Part shown: positions 8,284-18,990 of the stretch, piece by piece
How the letters are laid out: the number at the start of each line of letters is the position of its first letter
Position numbering within the stretch: position 1 is the first letter of the stretch
Notes under the pieces: model-generated
The model's database searches: none
What the model was told of the DNA's origin: nothing
The model's input: only the letters and a program-made list of their open reading frames with translations
Program-made: the position numbers and the translations under genes
Source of the DNA: Janibacter anophelis NBRC 107843
GTDB taxonomy: Bacteria > Actinomycetota > Actinomycetes > Actinomycetales > Dermatophilaceae
Length of the DNA stretch: 50,014 nt
NCBI RefSeq assembly: GCF_001570945.1
Contig: NZ_BCSQ01000023.1
Coordinates: 1 to 50,014, forward strand
Direction: 5' to 3'

Positions 8284-10227
8284 GTGGCAGACCCGGCGAC
8301 CTACCGACCCGCCCCGGGGTCGATCCCGACCGACCCGGGGGTCTACCGGTTCCGGGACGAGCACGGGCGGGTCATCTACGTCGGCAAGGCCAAGTCGCTG
8401 CGCTCGCGCCTGTCCTCGTACTTCCAGGACATCGCGGCGTTGCACCCGCGCACGGCCCGGATGGTGCGCACCGGCGCGAGCGTCGAGTGGACCGTCGTCG
8501 CCACCGAGGTCGAGGCGCTGCAGCTCGAGTACGCGTGGATCAAGGAGTTCGACCCGCGCTTCAACGTCAAGTACCGCGATGACAAGTCCTACCCCTATCT
8601 CGCGGTGACGATGGGCGAGGAGATCCCCCGGGCCCAGGTGCTGCGGGGCGCCAAGCGCAAGGGCACCCGCTACTTCGGTCCCTACACGCACGCGTGGGCC
8701 ATCCGCGAGACGCTCGACCTCCTCCTGCGCGTCTTCCCCGTGCGCACCTGCAGCAAGGGCGTCTACCGCCGCGCCGAGCAGTCCGGCCGGCCCTGTCTCC
8801 TCGGCTACATCGACAAGTGCTCCGCCCCATGCGTCGGCCGGGTCAGCCCGCAGGAACACCGGGCGATCGCCCAGGAGCTGTGCGACTTCCTCGCCGGCGA
8901 CACGGCGCGCTTCGTGCGGCGGCTCGAGCGACGGATGAAGGAGGCGGCCGCCGACCTCGACTTCGAGCAGGCGGCGCGTTTGCGCGACGACGTCGCCGCC
9001 CTGACCAAGGCCCTCGAGAAGTCCGCCGTCGTCCTGCCGGACGGGACCGACGCCGACGTCTTCGCCCTGGCCGACGACGAGCTCGAGGTCGCGATCCAGG
9101 TCTTCCACGTCCGTGGCGGTCGCATCCGCGGCCAGCGGGGCTGGGTCGCGGAAAAGGACGCGGAGGACCTGCCCGAGCTCGTCCAGCACCTGCTCCAGCA
9201 GGTCTACGGCGGCGAAGGGGGCGAGGCCGTCCCCCGGGAGGTCCTCGTGCCGGTCCTGCCCCCGGACCCGACCGGGGTGGCCGCCTGGCTCACCGAGCGA
9301 AGGGGGAGTGGTGTCTCCCTTCGTGTCCCGCAGCGGGGAGACAAGCGCGCCCTGATGGAGACCGTCGCCCGCAATGCCGAGCAGTCCCTGGCGCGTCACA
9401 AGGTGGCGCGGGCCGGTGACCTCACCGCCCGCAGCCAGGCCCTGCAGGAACTGCAGGAGGCGCTCGCCCTCGACGATGCGCCCCTGCGCATCGAGGGCTA
9501 CGACATCAGCCACGTGCAGGGCAGCGACGTCGTCGGGTCCATGGTCGTCCTCGAGGACGGGCTCGTGCGCAAGTCGGAGTACCGCCGCTTCATCGTGCGC
9601 GGCGACGTCGACGGGCGGACCGACGACACGGCCGCGATGCACGAGGTGCTCACCCGGCGCTTCCAGCGGCACCTCAAGGACCGCGACCGCGAGGCCACCG
9701 ACCCGGAGACGGGCGAGGCGCGCCGGTTCGCCTATCCGCCCAACCTCGTCGTCGTCGACGGGGGAGCCCCGCAGGTCGCCGCCGCGCAGCAGGTGCTCGA
9801 CGAGCTCGGGGTCGACGACGTGGCCGTCGTCGGTCTCGCCAAGCGTCTCGAGGAGGTCTGGGTCCCCGGCGACGACCACCCGGTGATCCTGCCCCGCACG
9901 AGTGAGGCGCTCTACCTCCTGCAGCGCCTGCGCGACGAGGCGCACCGGTTCGCCAACACCTTCCACCGCGAGCGGCGCAGTCGGTCGATGACCCGCAGCG
10001 CCCTCGACGGGATCCCGGGGCTGGGGGAGGCGCGCAGGTCCGCCCTGCTCGCCCGCTTCGGCTCGGTCAAACGCATCCGGGCCGCCTCCGCAGAGGAGCT
10101 GGCGACGACGACGGGCATCGGACCTGCCCTCGCGGAGCGGATTGCGGCAGAGTTGGCCGCAGAGACCACCGTGCCGGCCGTGAACCTCACCACCGGTGAG
10201 GTCCTCGACGAAGGAGACCCGACGTGA
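8284..10227 (+). CDS. uvrC: UvrC, excinuclease ABC subunit C
   Basis: Nuclease of nucleotide excision repair, which cuts both sides of the lesion bound by UvrB. It has 647 residues. Domains in order: GIY-YIG nuclease (about 15-95, [21 protein letters not shown]), a Cys-bearing region (CSAPCVGRV), UVR domain for UvrB binding (about 205-245, [21 protein letters not shown]), RNase H-like endonuclease (about 400-540, [15 protein letters not shown]) and C-terminal helix-hairpin-helix motifs ([26 protein letters not shown]). The start is GTG 8284; no good Shine-Dalgarno, but a -10 box 6 nt upstream suggests a leaderless message. The stop overlaps the rapZ start (GTGA). First gene of the conserved uvrC-rapZ-yvcK-whiA block. 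Confidence 0.97.
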   Translation: MADPATYRPAPGSIPTDPGVYRFRDEHGRVIYVGKAKSLRSRLSSYFQDIAALHPRTARMVRTGASVEWTVVATEVEALQLEYAWIKEFDPRFNVKYRDDKSYPYLAVTMGEEIPRAQVLRGAKRKGTRYFGPYTHAWAIRETLDLLLRVFPVRTCSKGVYRRAEQSGRPCLLGYIDKCSAPCVGRVSPQEHRAIAQELCDFLAGDTARFVRRLERRMKEAAADLDFEQAARLRDDVAALTKALEKSAVVLPDGTDADVFALADDELEVAIQVFHVRGGRIRGQRGWVAEKDAEDLPELVQHLLQQVYGGEGGEAVPREVLVPVLPPDPTGVAAWLTERRGSGVSLRVPQRGDKRALMETVARNAEQSLARHKVARAGDLTARSQALQELQEALALDDAPLRIEGYDISHVQGSDVVGSMVVLEDGLVRKSEYRRFIVRGDVDGRTDDTAAMHEVLTRRFQRHLKDRDREATDPETGEARRFAYPPNLVVVDGGAPQVAAAQQVLDELGVDDVAVVGLAKRLEEVWVPGDDHPVILPRTSEALYLLQRLRDEAHRFANTFHRERRSRSMTRSALDGIPGLGEARRSALLARFGSVKRIRAASAEELATTTGIGPALAERIAAELAAETTVPAVNLTTGEVLDEGDPT

Positions 10228-11138
10228 GTGAAGTCGACCCCGTCCGAGCACCGGACGGCGATGCCGCGCCCGAGATCGTCGTCGTGACCGGCATGAGTGG
10301 CGCCGGGCGTTCGACGGTCGGCAAGGTCATGGAGGACCAGGGCTGGTACGTCATCGACAACCTCCCGGTCAGCCTGCTGCCCGACCTGCTGCAGATCTCC
10401 GCCGAGCGCGAGGGCCGTCTCGTGGGCGACACAGCGGGCGAGCGGATCGGCCTGGTCCTCAACGTGCGCGCGCAGGGCTTCGACACGCTCACCGAGTCGA
10501 TCCGGCTGCTCAAGGACCAGGGGTGGCGCACCCATCTGGTCTTCCTCGACGCCACCAACGAGTCGCTCGTGCGTCGCTTCGAGAGCGTGCGTCGGCCCCA
10601 CCCGCTGCAGGGGGACGGCCGACTCCTCGACGCCATCGTCCGCGAGCGGGAGGCCCTGGCCGAGGTGCGCGCGACGGCGGAGAGCATCGTCGACACCTCA
10701 GGCCTCAACGTCCACCAGCTCAGCCGCAAGGTCAGCCCCCTCTTCCGAGGTGAGGCCTCCGAGCGACTGCGGCTGGCCGTCCTGTCCTTCGGCTTCAAGT
10801 ACGGCGTGCCGCTCGACGCTGACTTCGTCTTCGACATGCGCTTCCTGCCCAATCCGTACTGGGTGCCGGAGCTGCGTCCGTACACCGGCCGGGAGACGCA
10901 GGTGGCCGAGTACGTCCTCTCGCAACCGGGTGCGCTCGAGTTCATCGACGGCGTCGACTCCCTGCTCGACCCGGTGATCGCCGGCTACCTGCGCGAGCAC
11001 CGCAGCTACGTCACCCTCGCGGTGGGCTGCACCGGCGGTAAGCACCGCTCGGTCGCCATCGCCGAGGCGTTGGCCTCTCGTCTGGCCAGCGATGAGGTCG
11101 CGACCTTCGTCGTCCACCGCGACCTCGGGCAGGAGTAG
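10224..11138 (+). CDS. rapZ: RapZ/YvcJ family nucleotide-binding protein
   Basis: P-loop protein of the RapZ (YvcJ) family, 304 residues. In E. coli RapZ is an RNA adaptor controlling glucosamine-6-phosphate synthase; in actinobacteria the role is not settled. A Walker A variant GMSGAGRST is at residues 23-31 (Arg replaces the usual Lys), and the conserved C-terminal domain ends in [14 protein letters not shown]. The start is GTG 10224, overlapping the uvrC stop by 4 nt, which implies translational coupling. Downstream yvcK begins 2 nt after its stop. The arrangement is near-universal in actinobacteria, so identification is firm though function is not. Confidence 0.94.
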   Translation: MSEVDPVRAPDGDAAPEIVVVTGMSGAGRSTVGKVMEDQGWYVIDNLPVSLLPDLLQISAEREGRLVGDTAGERIGLVLNVRAQGFDTLTESIRLLKDQGWRTHLVFLDATNESLVRRFESVRRPHPLQGDGRLLDAIVREREALAEVRATAESIVDTSGLNVHQLSRKVSPLFRGEASERLRLAVLSFGFKYGVPLDADFVFDMRFLPNPYWVPELRPYTGRETQVAEYVLSQPGALEFIDGVDSLLDPVIAGYLREHRSYVTLAVGCTGGKHRSVAIAEALASRLASDEVATFVVHRDLGQE

Positions 11139-11140
11139 GC

Positions 11141-12091
11141 GTGCTCGACCATCTCCGGTCGGCCCGGGTCGTGGCCCTGGGTGGCGGCCACGGACTCGCG
11201 GCGAGCCTGTCCGCCCTTCGTCTCGTGTGCGACCAGGTGACCGCCATCGTCACGGTCGCGGACAACGGCGGCTCGTCCGGGCGCCTGCGCGGTGACTACG
11301 ACGTCCTGCCACCCGGCGACCTGCGGATGGCCCTCACGGCGCTGTGCGACGACAGCGAGTGGGGGCAGACGTGGAGCGACGTCCTGCAGCACCGGTTCAC
11401 CGGCGACGGCGACCTGTCCGGCCACGCCCTGGGCAACCTGCTCATCGTCGCCCTGTGGCAGCTGCACGAGGACCCGGTGACCGGGCTCGACCTCGTGGGG
11501 AGCCTGCTGAGCGCCCGCGGTCGGGTGCTGCCCATGGCGGCCGTCCCGCTCGACCTCGTCGCCGAGGTGAGCGGCCTGGACTCGCAGGACCCCACCGCCA
11601 CGTCGCTCGTGCGCGGGCAGGTCGCGGTCGCCCGCACCCAGGGGCTCGTCGAGTCGATCTCGCTCGTGCCGGACAACCCGCCCGCCCGGCCCGAGTCGAT
11701 CGCTGCCGTCGAGGCGGCCGACCACATCGTCCTCGGCCCCGGGTCCTGGTACACCTCCGTGCTCACCCACCTGCTGGTCCCGGAGCTGCGCGACGCGCTC
11801 ACCCGCGCGACCGCGCGCAAGGTGCTCACCCTCAACCTCGAGATGCACACCGCCGAGACGCGTGGGTTCTCCGCGGCCCGTCACATCGAGACGCTGCACG
11901 CGCTGGCGCCCGACCTGCGCTTCGACTTCGTCCTGGCCGACCCGTCGACGATCGAGGACCGCGAGCGGCTCGAGAGGGCGTGCGGCAGACTGGGCGCCGA
12001 GCTCGCGGTGGCGCCGCTCGCGCGGCTGGACCGCGCGGGCGAGCACGACGCACTGCGACTGGCCGCGGCCTATCGTGACATCCTCTCGTGA
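11141..12091 (+). CDS. yvcK: YvcK/CuvA family gluconeogenesis factor (2-phospho-L-lactate transferase-like fold)
   Basis: Member of the YvcK (CuvA in mycobacteria) family, needed in several Gram-positives for growth on gluconeogenic carbon and for normal cell-wall synthesis; it is thought to bind UDP-sugars. It has 316 residues. Family motifs: GGGHGLAASLSALR near the N-terminus, VTVADNGGSSGRLR, PPGDLRM, and LGPGSWYTSVLTHLLVP. Start GTG 11141 has AGGAG 6 nt upstream, overlapping the end of rapZ. It is followed by 57 nt and then whiA. Cytoplasmic; no signal peptide. Confidence 0.93.
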   Translation: MLDHLRSARVVALGGGHGLAASLSALRLVCDQVTAIVTVADNGGSSGRLRGDYDVLPPGDLRMALTALCDDSEWGQTWSDVLQHRFTGDGDLSGHALGNLLIVALWQLHEDPVTGLDLVGSLLSARGRVLPMAAVPLDLVAEVSGLDSQDPTATSLVRGQVAVARTQGLVESISLVPDNPPARPESIAAVEAADHIVLGPGSWYTSVLTHLLVPELRDALTRATARKVLTLNLEMHTAETRGFSAARHIETLHALAPDLRFDFVLADPSTIEDRERLERACGRLGAELAVAPLARLDRAGEHDALRLAAAYRDILS

Positions 12092-12148
12092 TCCGAACAG
12101 CGCACCAGCGATGACCGGTACAGCAGACGACGTGGAAGGAACCCACAG

Positions 12149-13132
12149 ATGGCGATGACCGACAAGGTCAAGGACGAGCTCAGCCGGGTCGAGGTGACCA
12201 AGACCTGCTGCCGCAAGGCGGAGGTCGCGAGCCTGCTGCGCTTCGCCAACGGTCTGCACCTGGTCAACCGCCGGATCGTCATCGAGGTCGAGCTCGACAC
12301 CGCCCAGATCGCGCGTCGTCTGCGCAAGAACATCAAGGAGCTCTACGGGTACGACTGCGACCCGATCGAGCAGCTCGCGGCGGGCGGCCTGCGCAAGGGC
12401 AGCCGCTACATGGTCCGGGTGAGCAAGGACGGTCAGGCGCTGGCGCGGCAGACGGGCATCATCGACGCCGACGGCCGGCCCGTGCGCGGGCTGCCGCCAC
12501 GGGTCGTCGGTGGCTCTCCGTGCGACGCCGAGGCCGCCTGGCGCGGTGCCTTCCTCGCCCACGGGTCGCTCACCGAGCCGGGGCGCAGCTCCTCCCTCGA
12601 GATCACCTGCCCAGGGCAGGAGGCCGCGCTCGCCCTCGTGGGCGCCGCGCGCCGTCTGCAGATCCCGTCCAAGGCGCGCGAGGTCCGGGGCATCGACCGG
12701 GTCGTCATCCGCGACGGTGACGCGATCAGCGCCATGCTCACCCGACTGGGTGCCCACGAGGCCGTGCTCGCGTGGGAGGAGCGCCGGATGCGCCGGGAGG
12801 TGCGGGCGACCGCCAACCGCTTGGCCAACTTCGACGACGCCAACCTCCGCCGCTCGGCGAGGGCGGCCGTCGCCGCGGGCGCGCGCGTGCAGCGCGCCAT
12901 GGAGATCCTCGGGGACGACATCCCCGACCACCTGCGCGAGGCGGGGCAACTGCGGCTGGAGCACAAGGAGGCCTCGCTCGAGGAGCTCGGCCAGCGCGCC
13001 GACCCGCCGATGACCAAGGACGCGGTCGCCGGTCGGATCCGCCGCCTGCTCGCGATGGCCGACAAGCGCGCGGAGGACGAGGGCATCCCCGGGACGGAGT
13101 CCAGCCTGACCTCGGACATGCTCGACGGCTGA
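12149..13132 (+). CDS. whiA: WhiA, DNA-binding sporulation/cell-division regulator homolog
   Basis: Transcription factor related to LAGLIDADG homing endonucleases. In Streptomyces it acts with WhiB to start sporulation septation; in non-sporulating actinobacteria it is thought to affect cell division. It has 327 residues: N-terminal domain ([32 protein letters not shown]), degenerate LAGLIDADG fold ([22 protein letters not shown]) and a C-terminal helix-turn-helix ([29 protein letters not shown], written here in parts as seen). Start ATG 12149 follows GGAAGGAA. It ends the uvrC-rapZ-yvcK-whiA block. Confidence 0.95.
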   Translation: MAMTDKVKDELSRVEVTKTCCRKAEVASLLRFANGLHLVNRRIVIEVELDTAQIARRLRKNIKELYGYDCDPIEQLAAGGLRKGSRYMVRVSKDGQALARQTGIIDADGRPVRGLPPRVVGGSPCDAEAAWRGAFLAHGSLTEPGRSSSLEITCPGQEAALALVGAARRLQIPSKAREVRGIDRVVIRDGDAISAMLTRLGAHEAVLAWEERRMRREVRATANRLANFDDANLRRSARAAVAAGARVQRAMEILGDDIPDHLREAGQLRLEHKEASLEELGQRADPPMTKDAVAGRIRRLLAMADKRAEDEGIPGTESSLTSDMLDG

Positions 13133-13166
13133 GTCCACCGGGCTCCCACGGGCGTGACGCAGGCCA

Positions 13167-14240
<1,074 letters not shown>

Positions 14241-14280
14241 ACCACCGCCCGCTCCACCCTCCGAAAGGTGACCCCACCCC

Positions 14281-15489
14281 GTGAAGACCCTCGCTGAGCT
14301 CGGCGACCTGCGCGGCAAGCGCGTCCTCGTCCGATCCGACCTCAACGTCCCGCTCGACGGGCAGACCATCACCGACGACGGCCGCATCCGCGCGTCGCTG
14401 CCGACCATCCAGCAGCTGAGCGAGGCCGGCGCCCGGGTCGTCGTGTGCGCCCACCTGGGACGGCCGAAGGGGGCGCCGGACCCGCAGTACTCGCTCGCCC
14501 CGGTCGCGGCGCGGCTGGGTGAGCTGCTCGGCGCCGAGGTCGCCTTCGCGAGCGACACGGTGGGGGAGTCGGCCCGGTTGACGGTCGAGGGCCTGCAGGA
14601 CGGTGGCGTCGCGCTGCTGGAGAACCTGCGCTTCAACCCGGGTGAGACGAGCAAGGACGAGGGCGAGCGCGGTGCCTTCGCCGACGAGCTCGCCGGCCTG
14701 GCGGACGCCTACGTCTCCGACGGCTTCGGTGTCGTGCACCGCGCCCAGGCCTCCGTCTACGACATCGCGACGCGCCTGCCGGCCGCCATGGGCGGGCTGG
14801 TCCAGGCCGAGGTCGACGTCCTGCAGCGCCTGACGAGCGACCCCGAGCGTCCCTACGCGGTCGTCCTCGGCGGCGCCAAGGTCAGCGACAAGCTCGGTGT
14901 CATCGACAACCTCCTCGGCACCGCGGACCGGCTGCTCATCGGCGGCGGCATGGTCTTCACCTTCCTCAAGGCCCAGGGCCACGAGGTGGGCAAGAGCCTG
15001 CTCGAGGAGGACCAGCTCGACACCGTGACCGAGTACCTCGAGCGGGCGCAGCGCGACGGCGTGGAGATCGTCCTGCCGACCGACGTCGTGGCCGCCACCG
15101 CGTTCTCCGCCGACGCCGACCACGAGGTCGTCGCGGCCGACGCCATCCCGGCCGACCGGATGGGCCTGGACATCGGCCCCGAGTCCTCCCGCCTCTTCGC
15201 CGACAAGCTCGCCGACTGCCGCACCGTCTTCTGGAACGGCCCCATGGGCGCCTTCGAGATGGCGCCGTACGCGGCCGGCACCGAGGCCGTCGGCCGGGCG
15301 CTCGTCGAGGCGACGAAGGGGGGAGCCCTCACCGTCGTCGGCGGCGGCGACTCCGCGGCCGCCGTGCGCCAGCTCGGCTTCGCCGACAGCGACTTCGGCC
15401 ACATCAGCACCGGCGGTGGCGCCAGCCTCGAGTACCTCGAGGGCAAGGAGCTGCCCGGTCTGTCCGTCTTCGACGAGCAGGAGGGCTGA
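14281..15489 (+). CDS. pgk: Phosphoglycerate kinase
   Basis: Transfers phosphate from 1,3-bisphosphoglycerate to ADP in glycolysis. It has 402 residues, typical for bacterial PGK. Visible motifs: [11 protein letters not shown] (substrate binding), [19 protein letters not shown], the hinge-side [26 protein letters not shown] and the nucleotide loop [13 protein letters not shown] near the C-terminus. Start GTG 14281; AAAGGTG lies about 10 nt upstream. It sits 40 nt after gap and one nucleotide before tpiA, so the three are one operon. Confidence 0.97.
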   Translation: MKTLAELGDLRGKRVLVRSDLNVPLDGQTITDDGRIRASLPTIQQLSEAGARVVVCAHLGRPKGAPDPQYSLAPVAARLGELLGAEVAFASDTVGESARLTVEGLQDGGVALLENLRFNPGETSKDEGERGAFADELAGLADAYVSDGFGVVHRAQASVYDIATRLPAAMGGLVQAEVDVLQRLTSDPERPYAVVLGGAKVSDKLGVIDNLLGTADRLLIGGGMVFTFLKAQGHEVGKSLLEEDQLDTVTEYLERAQRDGVEIVLPTDVVAATAFSADADHEVVAADAIPADRMGLDIGPESSRLFADKLADCRTVFWNGPMGAFEMAPYAAGTEAVGRALVEATKGGALTVVGGGDSAAAVRQLGFADSDFGHISTGGGASLEYLEGKELPGLSVFDEQEG

Positions 15490-15490
15490 C

Positions 15491-16285
15491 ATGGCCACCG
15501 CCCGGACCCCGCTCATGGCGGGCAACTGGAAGATGAACCTCGACCACCTCCAGGGCACCCACCTGGTGCAGAAGCTCGACTGGACCCTGCGTGATGCCAA
15601 GCACGACGTGGCGAGCGTCGAGGTCGCGGTGCTGCCCCCCTTCACCGATCTGCGCTCCGTGCAGACCCTCGTCGAGGGCGACCGGCTCGCGCTGCGCTAC
15701 GGGGCCCAGGACCTCAGTCCGCACGACTCCGGCGCGTACACCGGTGACATCTCGGGGGCCTTTCTGGCCCGCCTCGGATGCACCTACGTCGTCGTCGGCC
15801 ACAGCGAGCGGCGCGAGGGCCACGGCGAGGGTGACGAGCTCGTCGCCGCCAAGGCTGTCGCGGCCTACCGCCACGGGCTCGTCCCGATCGTGTGCGTCGG
15901 TGAGGGCCTGGAGGTGCGGCAGGCCGGCGAGCACGTCGCGCACGTGGTGGCGCAGGTCGAGGGCAGCCTGGCGGGCATCAGCCCCGAGCAGGCGCAGACC
16001 CTCGTCGTCGCCTACGAGCCCGTCTGGGCCATCGGCACCGGCGAGGTGGCCACCCCGGAGGACGCCCAGGAGGTGTGCGCCGCCGTGCGGGCCAAGCTCG
16101 CGGAGCTGTACTCGCCGGAGACGGCCGACCGGGTGCGCATCCTCTACGGCGGCTCGGTCAAGTCCGGCAACGTCGCCTCGATCATGGCCGGGGCGGACGT
16201 CGACGGCGCCCTCGTCGGGGGAGCCTCGCTCGACCCCGAGGAGTTCGCCTCGATCTGCCGCTACCAGCAGCACCTCACGGCCTGA
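15491..16285 (+). CDS. tpiA: Triosephosphate isomerase
   Basis: Interconverts dihydroxyacetone phosphate and glyceraldehyde 3-phosphate. The start ATG 15491 lies one nucleotide after the pgk stop (TGACATG); the frame is open further upstream only inside pgk. It has 264 residues. Catalytic residues: Asn12/Lys14 in AGNWKMN, His in VVGHSERRE, and Glu in [11 protein letters not shown] (loop 6 follows). The phosphate-binding end YGGSVKSGN is intact. Third gene of gap-pgk-tpiA. A short 6-bp hairpin (CGCCCG, 16296-16310) follows the stop and may be a weak terminator. Confidence 0.97.
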   Translation: MATARTPLMAGNWKMNLDHLQGTHLVQKLDWTLRDAKHDVASVEVAVLPPFTDLRSVQTLVEGDRLALRYGAQDLSPHDSGAYTGDISGAFLARLGCTYVVVGHSERREGHGEGDELVAAKAVAAYRHGLVPIVCVGEGLEVRQAGEHVAHVVAQVEGSLAGISPEQAQTLVVAYEPVWAIGTGEVATPEDAQEVCAAVRAKLAELYSPETADRVRILYGGSVKSGNVASIMAGADVDGALVGGASLDPEEFASICRYQQHLTA

Positions 16286-16342
16286 CCGACGACGGCGCCC
16301 GGGTCGGGCGTGGCCGAGGGCCACGTGCACGGATGTGCGAGG

Positions 16343-16348
16343 TATCCT
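16343..16348 (+). promoter_or_regulatory. Possible -10 box for secG
   Basis: TATCCT lies 65 nt before the secG start in the 128-nt tpiA-secG gap, implying a leader of roughly 58 nt. I see no clear -35 element, so this is tentative. Confidence 0.3.
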
Positions 16349-16413
16349 GACCCGGGTGCCGCCTCGGTGGTGGTGCCGCACCTCGATGCCCCGACCGACA
16401 AGGACCTGATCGC

Positions 16414-16659
16414 GTGAATGCCGTCCGCATCGGACTCCAGGTGATCCTCGTGGTCACCGGCCTGATCCTCACCCTCCTCATCCTCATGCACAAGGGCAAG
16501 GGTGGTGGCATGTCCGACATGTTCGGTGGTGGCATGTCGGCGTCGCTGGGCAGTTCCTCCGTCGCCGAGCGCAACCTCTCGAGGTTCACGGTCGTCGTGG
16601 GGCTGATCTGGTTCACGGCCATCGTCGGCATCGGCCTCATCGACCGCTTCGACGCCTGA
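16414..16659 (+). CDS. secG: SecG, preprotein translocase subunit
   Basis: Small membrane subunit of the SecYEG protein-export channel. It has 81 residues with two hydrophobic segments (about 5-25 and 57-77) joined by the SecG loop (HKGKGGGMSDMFGGGMSASLGSS), which contains a short internal repeat GGGMSxxxG. Start GTG 16414 has AAGGAC about 8 nt upstream. The position after tpiA matches the actinobacterial order (Rv1438 tpi, Rv1440 secG in M. tuberculosis). Confidence 0.95.
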   Translation: MNAVRIGLQVILVVTGLILTLLILMHKGKGGGMSDMFGGGMSASLGSSSVAERNLSRFTVVVGLIWFTAIVGIGLIDRFDA

Positions 16660-16687
16660 GGCGTCACAGAGACACCAGGAGCTCGGC

Positions 16688-17038
16688 ATGGCAGGTGGCA
16701 ACGCGATCCGCGGCAGCCGGATCGGCGCCGGTCCCATGGGTGAGGCGGAGCGCGGCGACGCGGCTCCCCGCACCTTCGTCACCTACTGGTGCGCCAACGG
16801 CCACGAGGTGACGCCCTCCTTCTCCGTCGACGACGGCGTGGAGATCCCGGCCGAGTGGGAGTGCAAACGCTGCGGCCTGCCCGCCGGTCAGGACAAGGAC
16901 AACCCGCCGGCCCCGCCGACCGCGGAGGTCTACAAGACCCACCTCGCCTACGTCAAGGAGCGTCGCTCCGACACCGAGGGCGAGGCGATCCTCGAGGAGC
17001 GTCTGGGCGAGCTGCGCGACCGCGGCCTCATCCAGTGA
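16688..17038 (+). CDS. rbpA: RbpA, RNA polymerase-binding protein
   Basis: Actinobacteria-specific transcription initiation factor that binds RNA polymerase and the principal sigma factor and stabilises open complexes. It has 116 residues: basic N-terminal tail (AIRGSRIGAGPMGEAERG), zinc-ribbon-like core (YWCANGHEV, WECKRCGLPA), basic linker and C-terminal sigma-interaction domain (KTHLAYVKERRSDTEGEAIL). Start ATG 16688 has CAGGAG 8 nt upstream. It converges on pgl across two hairpins. Whether it has its own promoter in the short secG-rbpA gap is unclear. Confidence 0.95.
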   Translation: MAGGNAIRGSRIGAGPMGEAERGDAAPRTFVTYWCANGHEVTPSFSVDDGVEIPAEWECKRCGLPAGQDKDNPPAPPTAEVYKTHLAYVKERRSDTEGEAILEERLGELRDRGLIQ

Positions 17039-17056
17039 CCTGACCTCCTCCCCGTT

Positions 17057-17076
17057 GCATTTCCCCGGGGAAATGC
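17057..17076. terminator. 20-bp perfect palindrome after rbpA
   Basis: GCATTTCCCCGGGGAAATGC is self-complementary over its whole length and lies 18 nt after the rbpA stop. It shares CCCCGGGGAAATGCG with the uvrA/livF hairpin loop and right arm. Probably one half of a convergent rbpA/pgl terminator region. Confidence 0.6.
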
Positions 17077-17097
17077 GACCTCTTGACGTCGAGAAGG

Positions 17098-17119
17098 CGC
17101 ATTGCCGTCGGGCAATGCG
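17098..17119. terminator. Hairpin before the pgl stop (convergent terminator)
   Basis: A 9-bp perfect inverted repeat, CGCATTGCC and GGCAATGCG, with tetraloop GTCG, ends 3 nt before the 3' end of pgl. With the palindrome at 17057-17076 it separates rbpA and pgl. Confidence 0.65.
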
Positions 17120-17122
17120 GGC

Positions 17123-17866
17123 TCAGGAGGACGTAGGGAGGGCCGCGGCGGCCGCCCCGTCGACGAGCCAGCCGACCCGACCGTCCCCGCGCAGCTGCGC
17201 GGCGGTGCTCTCCGCCGCCGGGGCGCCGGCGACCCCCTTCGCCACGGCCTGCGCCTTGTCCGCGCCCGCCACGACGAACCAGACCTCGCGGGCATTGCCC
17301 AGACAGGTGAGGGTCAGCGACACGCGCGTCGGCGGAGGCTTGGGGGAGTCGTGCACGGCCACGGCGAGGACGTCGTCGACGAGCTGCGCCGGATGGCCGG
17401 GGAAGAGCGAGGCGACGTGTCCGTCGGGCCCCACACCGAGGACCACGACGTCCCATCGCCCCGATCCGTGCTCGCGCAGGGCCGTCTCGTAGAGCGAGGC
17501 CGACTCCTCGGGGGATGCCGATGCGTCCGGTCCGGCCACGCGGTGGACGTGCTCGCGGGCCAGTCCGAGCGTGCTGAGCCCGGCCTCGTCGTTCTGGGTG
17601 TCATTGCGGTCGGGGTCACCGGTGGGCAGGTACCGCTCGTCGCCCCACCAGACGTGCACCCGCGACCAGTCGACGACGCCGCGCTGCGGGTGCTCGGCCA
17701 GGGCCGCGACGAGCGCAGAGCCCATGGATCCACCGGTCAACGCGACGTGGGCGGTACCCCGCAGGGCGAGCGCCTCCTGGACGGAGGCCAGCACCCGCCC
17801 GGCGGCCATCGCCGCCACGCTCGCGGCGTCCGGGTGCACGAGGACGAAGGGGGTGGCCCCCGTCAT
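17123..17866 (-). CDS. pgl: 6-phosphogluconolactonase (DevB/Pgl)
   Basis: Hydrolyses 6-phosphogluconolactone, the second step of the oxidative pentose-phosphate pathway. It has 247 residues of the NagB/DevB fold: HVALTGGSMGSALVAAL (phosphate loop), VHVWWGDERYLPTGDPDRND (family signature), VVLGVGPDGHVASLFPGHP (catalytic region). The ATG overlaps the opcA stop by 4 nt. It is the last gene of the tkt-tal-pgi-zwf-opcA-pgl operon and works directly on the Zwf product. Confidence 0.95.
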   Translation of the reverse strand: MTGATPFVLVHPDAASVAAMAAGRVLASVQEALALRGTAHVALTGGSMGSALVAALAEHPQRGVVDWSRVHVWWGDERYLPTGDPDRNDTQNDEAGLSTLGLAREHVHRVAGPDASASPEESASLYETALREHGSGRWDVVVLGVGPDGHVASLFPGHPAQLVDDVLAVAVHDSPKPPPTRVSLTLTCLGNAREVWFVVAGADKAQAVAKGVAGAPAAESTAAQLRGDGRVGWLVDGAAAAALPTSS

Positions 17867-18990
17867 GACTCGGAGTCCTCGGTGTCGAGCCGGTCCCGCA
17901 CGGCCGTCTTGACGTCCGTCTCGCGGGAGCTGGCCTCCTCGGGTGCCGCCTCGACCATGGCGCTGCGCAGGGCCTTCTTCGACTGCTCGGCGAGGCGCTC
18001 GCCCTCACGGCGCGCCTCGCTCGGCGAGGGCACCAGCCCGTCCTCGACCGCGTCGCTCATCGTCATCCGTCGCCGGGTGACCTCGGGCAGGCCGCGGGTC
18101 AGCGCGTCCTCGTACACCTCGTCGGGGTCGAGGCGGCGCAGCTCGTCGGCGAGGCACTCGGCATCCGAGCGTGGTGCGAGCGCGATGGCGCGGCGCGGTT
18201 GCCCGGCCTGGTCGAGGGTCGCGGTGTCGTCCTCGAGCGGACGCACGAGGTCGATCGGTCCGGACCTGCGCTCCAGCCGGACGCTGACCAGGCCCGAGCC
18301 GGTGCGCGAGCGCACGAGCGAGACCGGGCAGCGCAGCCGGTGACGCAGCCAGCCGGCCAGCAGGTCGGCGGACGGTGAGTCCTCGGCGCCGACGACGGTC
18401 GCCGACGTGACGGGCTCGAAGGGGGCCCGGTCCAATGTGGTCGCGAGCAGCCCTCGCCACAGCGTGATCCGGCTCCACGCGAGGTCGGTGTCCCCGGGGG
18501 CGTAGGTGCGAGCGAGGCGACGCAGGGTCGCCGAGATGTTCTCCGCGGCGGCGCAGTCGGTGATCCGCCGCTGGGCCATCAGGCCGACGGGGTCCTGCGA
18601 GGGGTCCTTGGGGGCCTCCGTGGGCCACCAGGCGACGACGGGGGAGTCGGGCAGCACGAGCGGGGTGACGACGCTGCGCGCGTGCCGGGTCAGCTCGCCG
18701 TAGAGGCGCAGCACGACGACCTCCGAGGCGCCGGCGTCGCCGCCCACCCGGATCTGGGCGTCGAGGCGCGCCTTGCCGCGGGCATTGGCGAGGATGACGC
18801 AGATGATCCGCGCCGGGTGCTGGTGGCTCGCCGAGTTGGCCACGGCCAGCGCGTCCTCGGCATCGTCCTCGGGGACGACCACGACGAGGGTGAGGACCCG
18901 GCTGAGGGCCATGGCCCCGACGTCCTCGCGGATCTCGATGAGTCGCTGGCTGACGAGCGAGGTGCTGGCGCTGGGCAGGTCGACGATCAC
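17863..18990 (-). CDS. opcA: OpcA, glucose-6-phosphate dehydrogenase assembly protein
   Basis: Assembly and activity factor for glucose-6-phosphate dehydrogenase, known from cyanobacteria and conserved next to zwf in actinobacteria. It has 375 residues. Family features: MIVDLPSASTSLVSQRLIEIRE, RVLTLVVVVPEDDAEDALAVANSASHQHPAR-type segment, and SPVVAWWPTEAPKDPSQDPVG. The last ~70 residues (from PSPSEARREGERLAEQSKK) are charged, Ala/Glu-rich and longer than in many homologues. It overlaps zwf and pgl by 4 nt each, so the three are translationally coupled. Confidence 0.92.
   Translation of the reverse strand: MIVDLPSASTSLVSQRLIEIREDVGAMALSRVLTLVVVVPEDDAEDALAVANSASHQHPARIICVILANARGKARLDAQIRVGGDAGASEVVVLRLYGELTRHARSVVTPLVLPDSPVVAWWPTEAPKDPSQDPVGLMAQRRITDCAAAENISATLRRLARTYAPGDTDLAWSRITLWRGLLATTLDRAPFEPVTSATVVGAEDSPSADLLAGWLRHRLRCPVSLVRSRTGSGLVSVRLERRSGPIDLVRPLEDDTATLDQAGQPRRAIALAPRSDAECLADELRRLDPDEVYEDALTRGLPEVTRRRMTMSDAVEDGLVPSPSEARREGERLAEQSKKALRSAMVEAAPEEASSRETDVKTAVRDRLDTEDSES

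Noticed and set aside
7690-10251. 853-codon open frame on the minus strand
   Set aside because: It lies opposite uvrC and the Rieske gene, both clearly coding; its sequence is low complexity with no recognisable domain.
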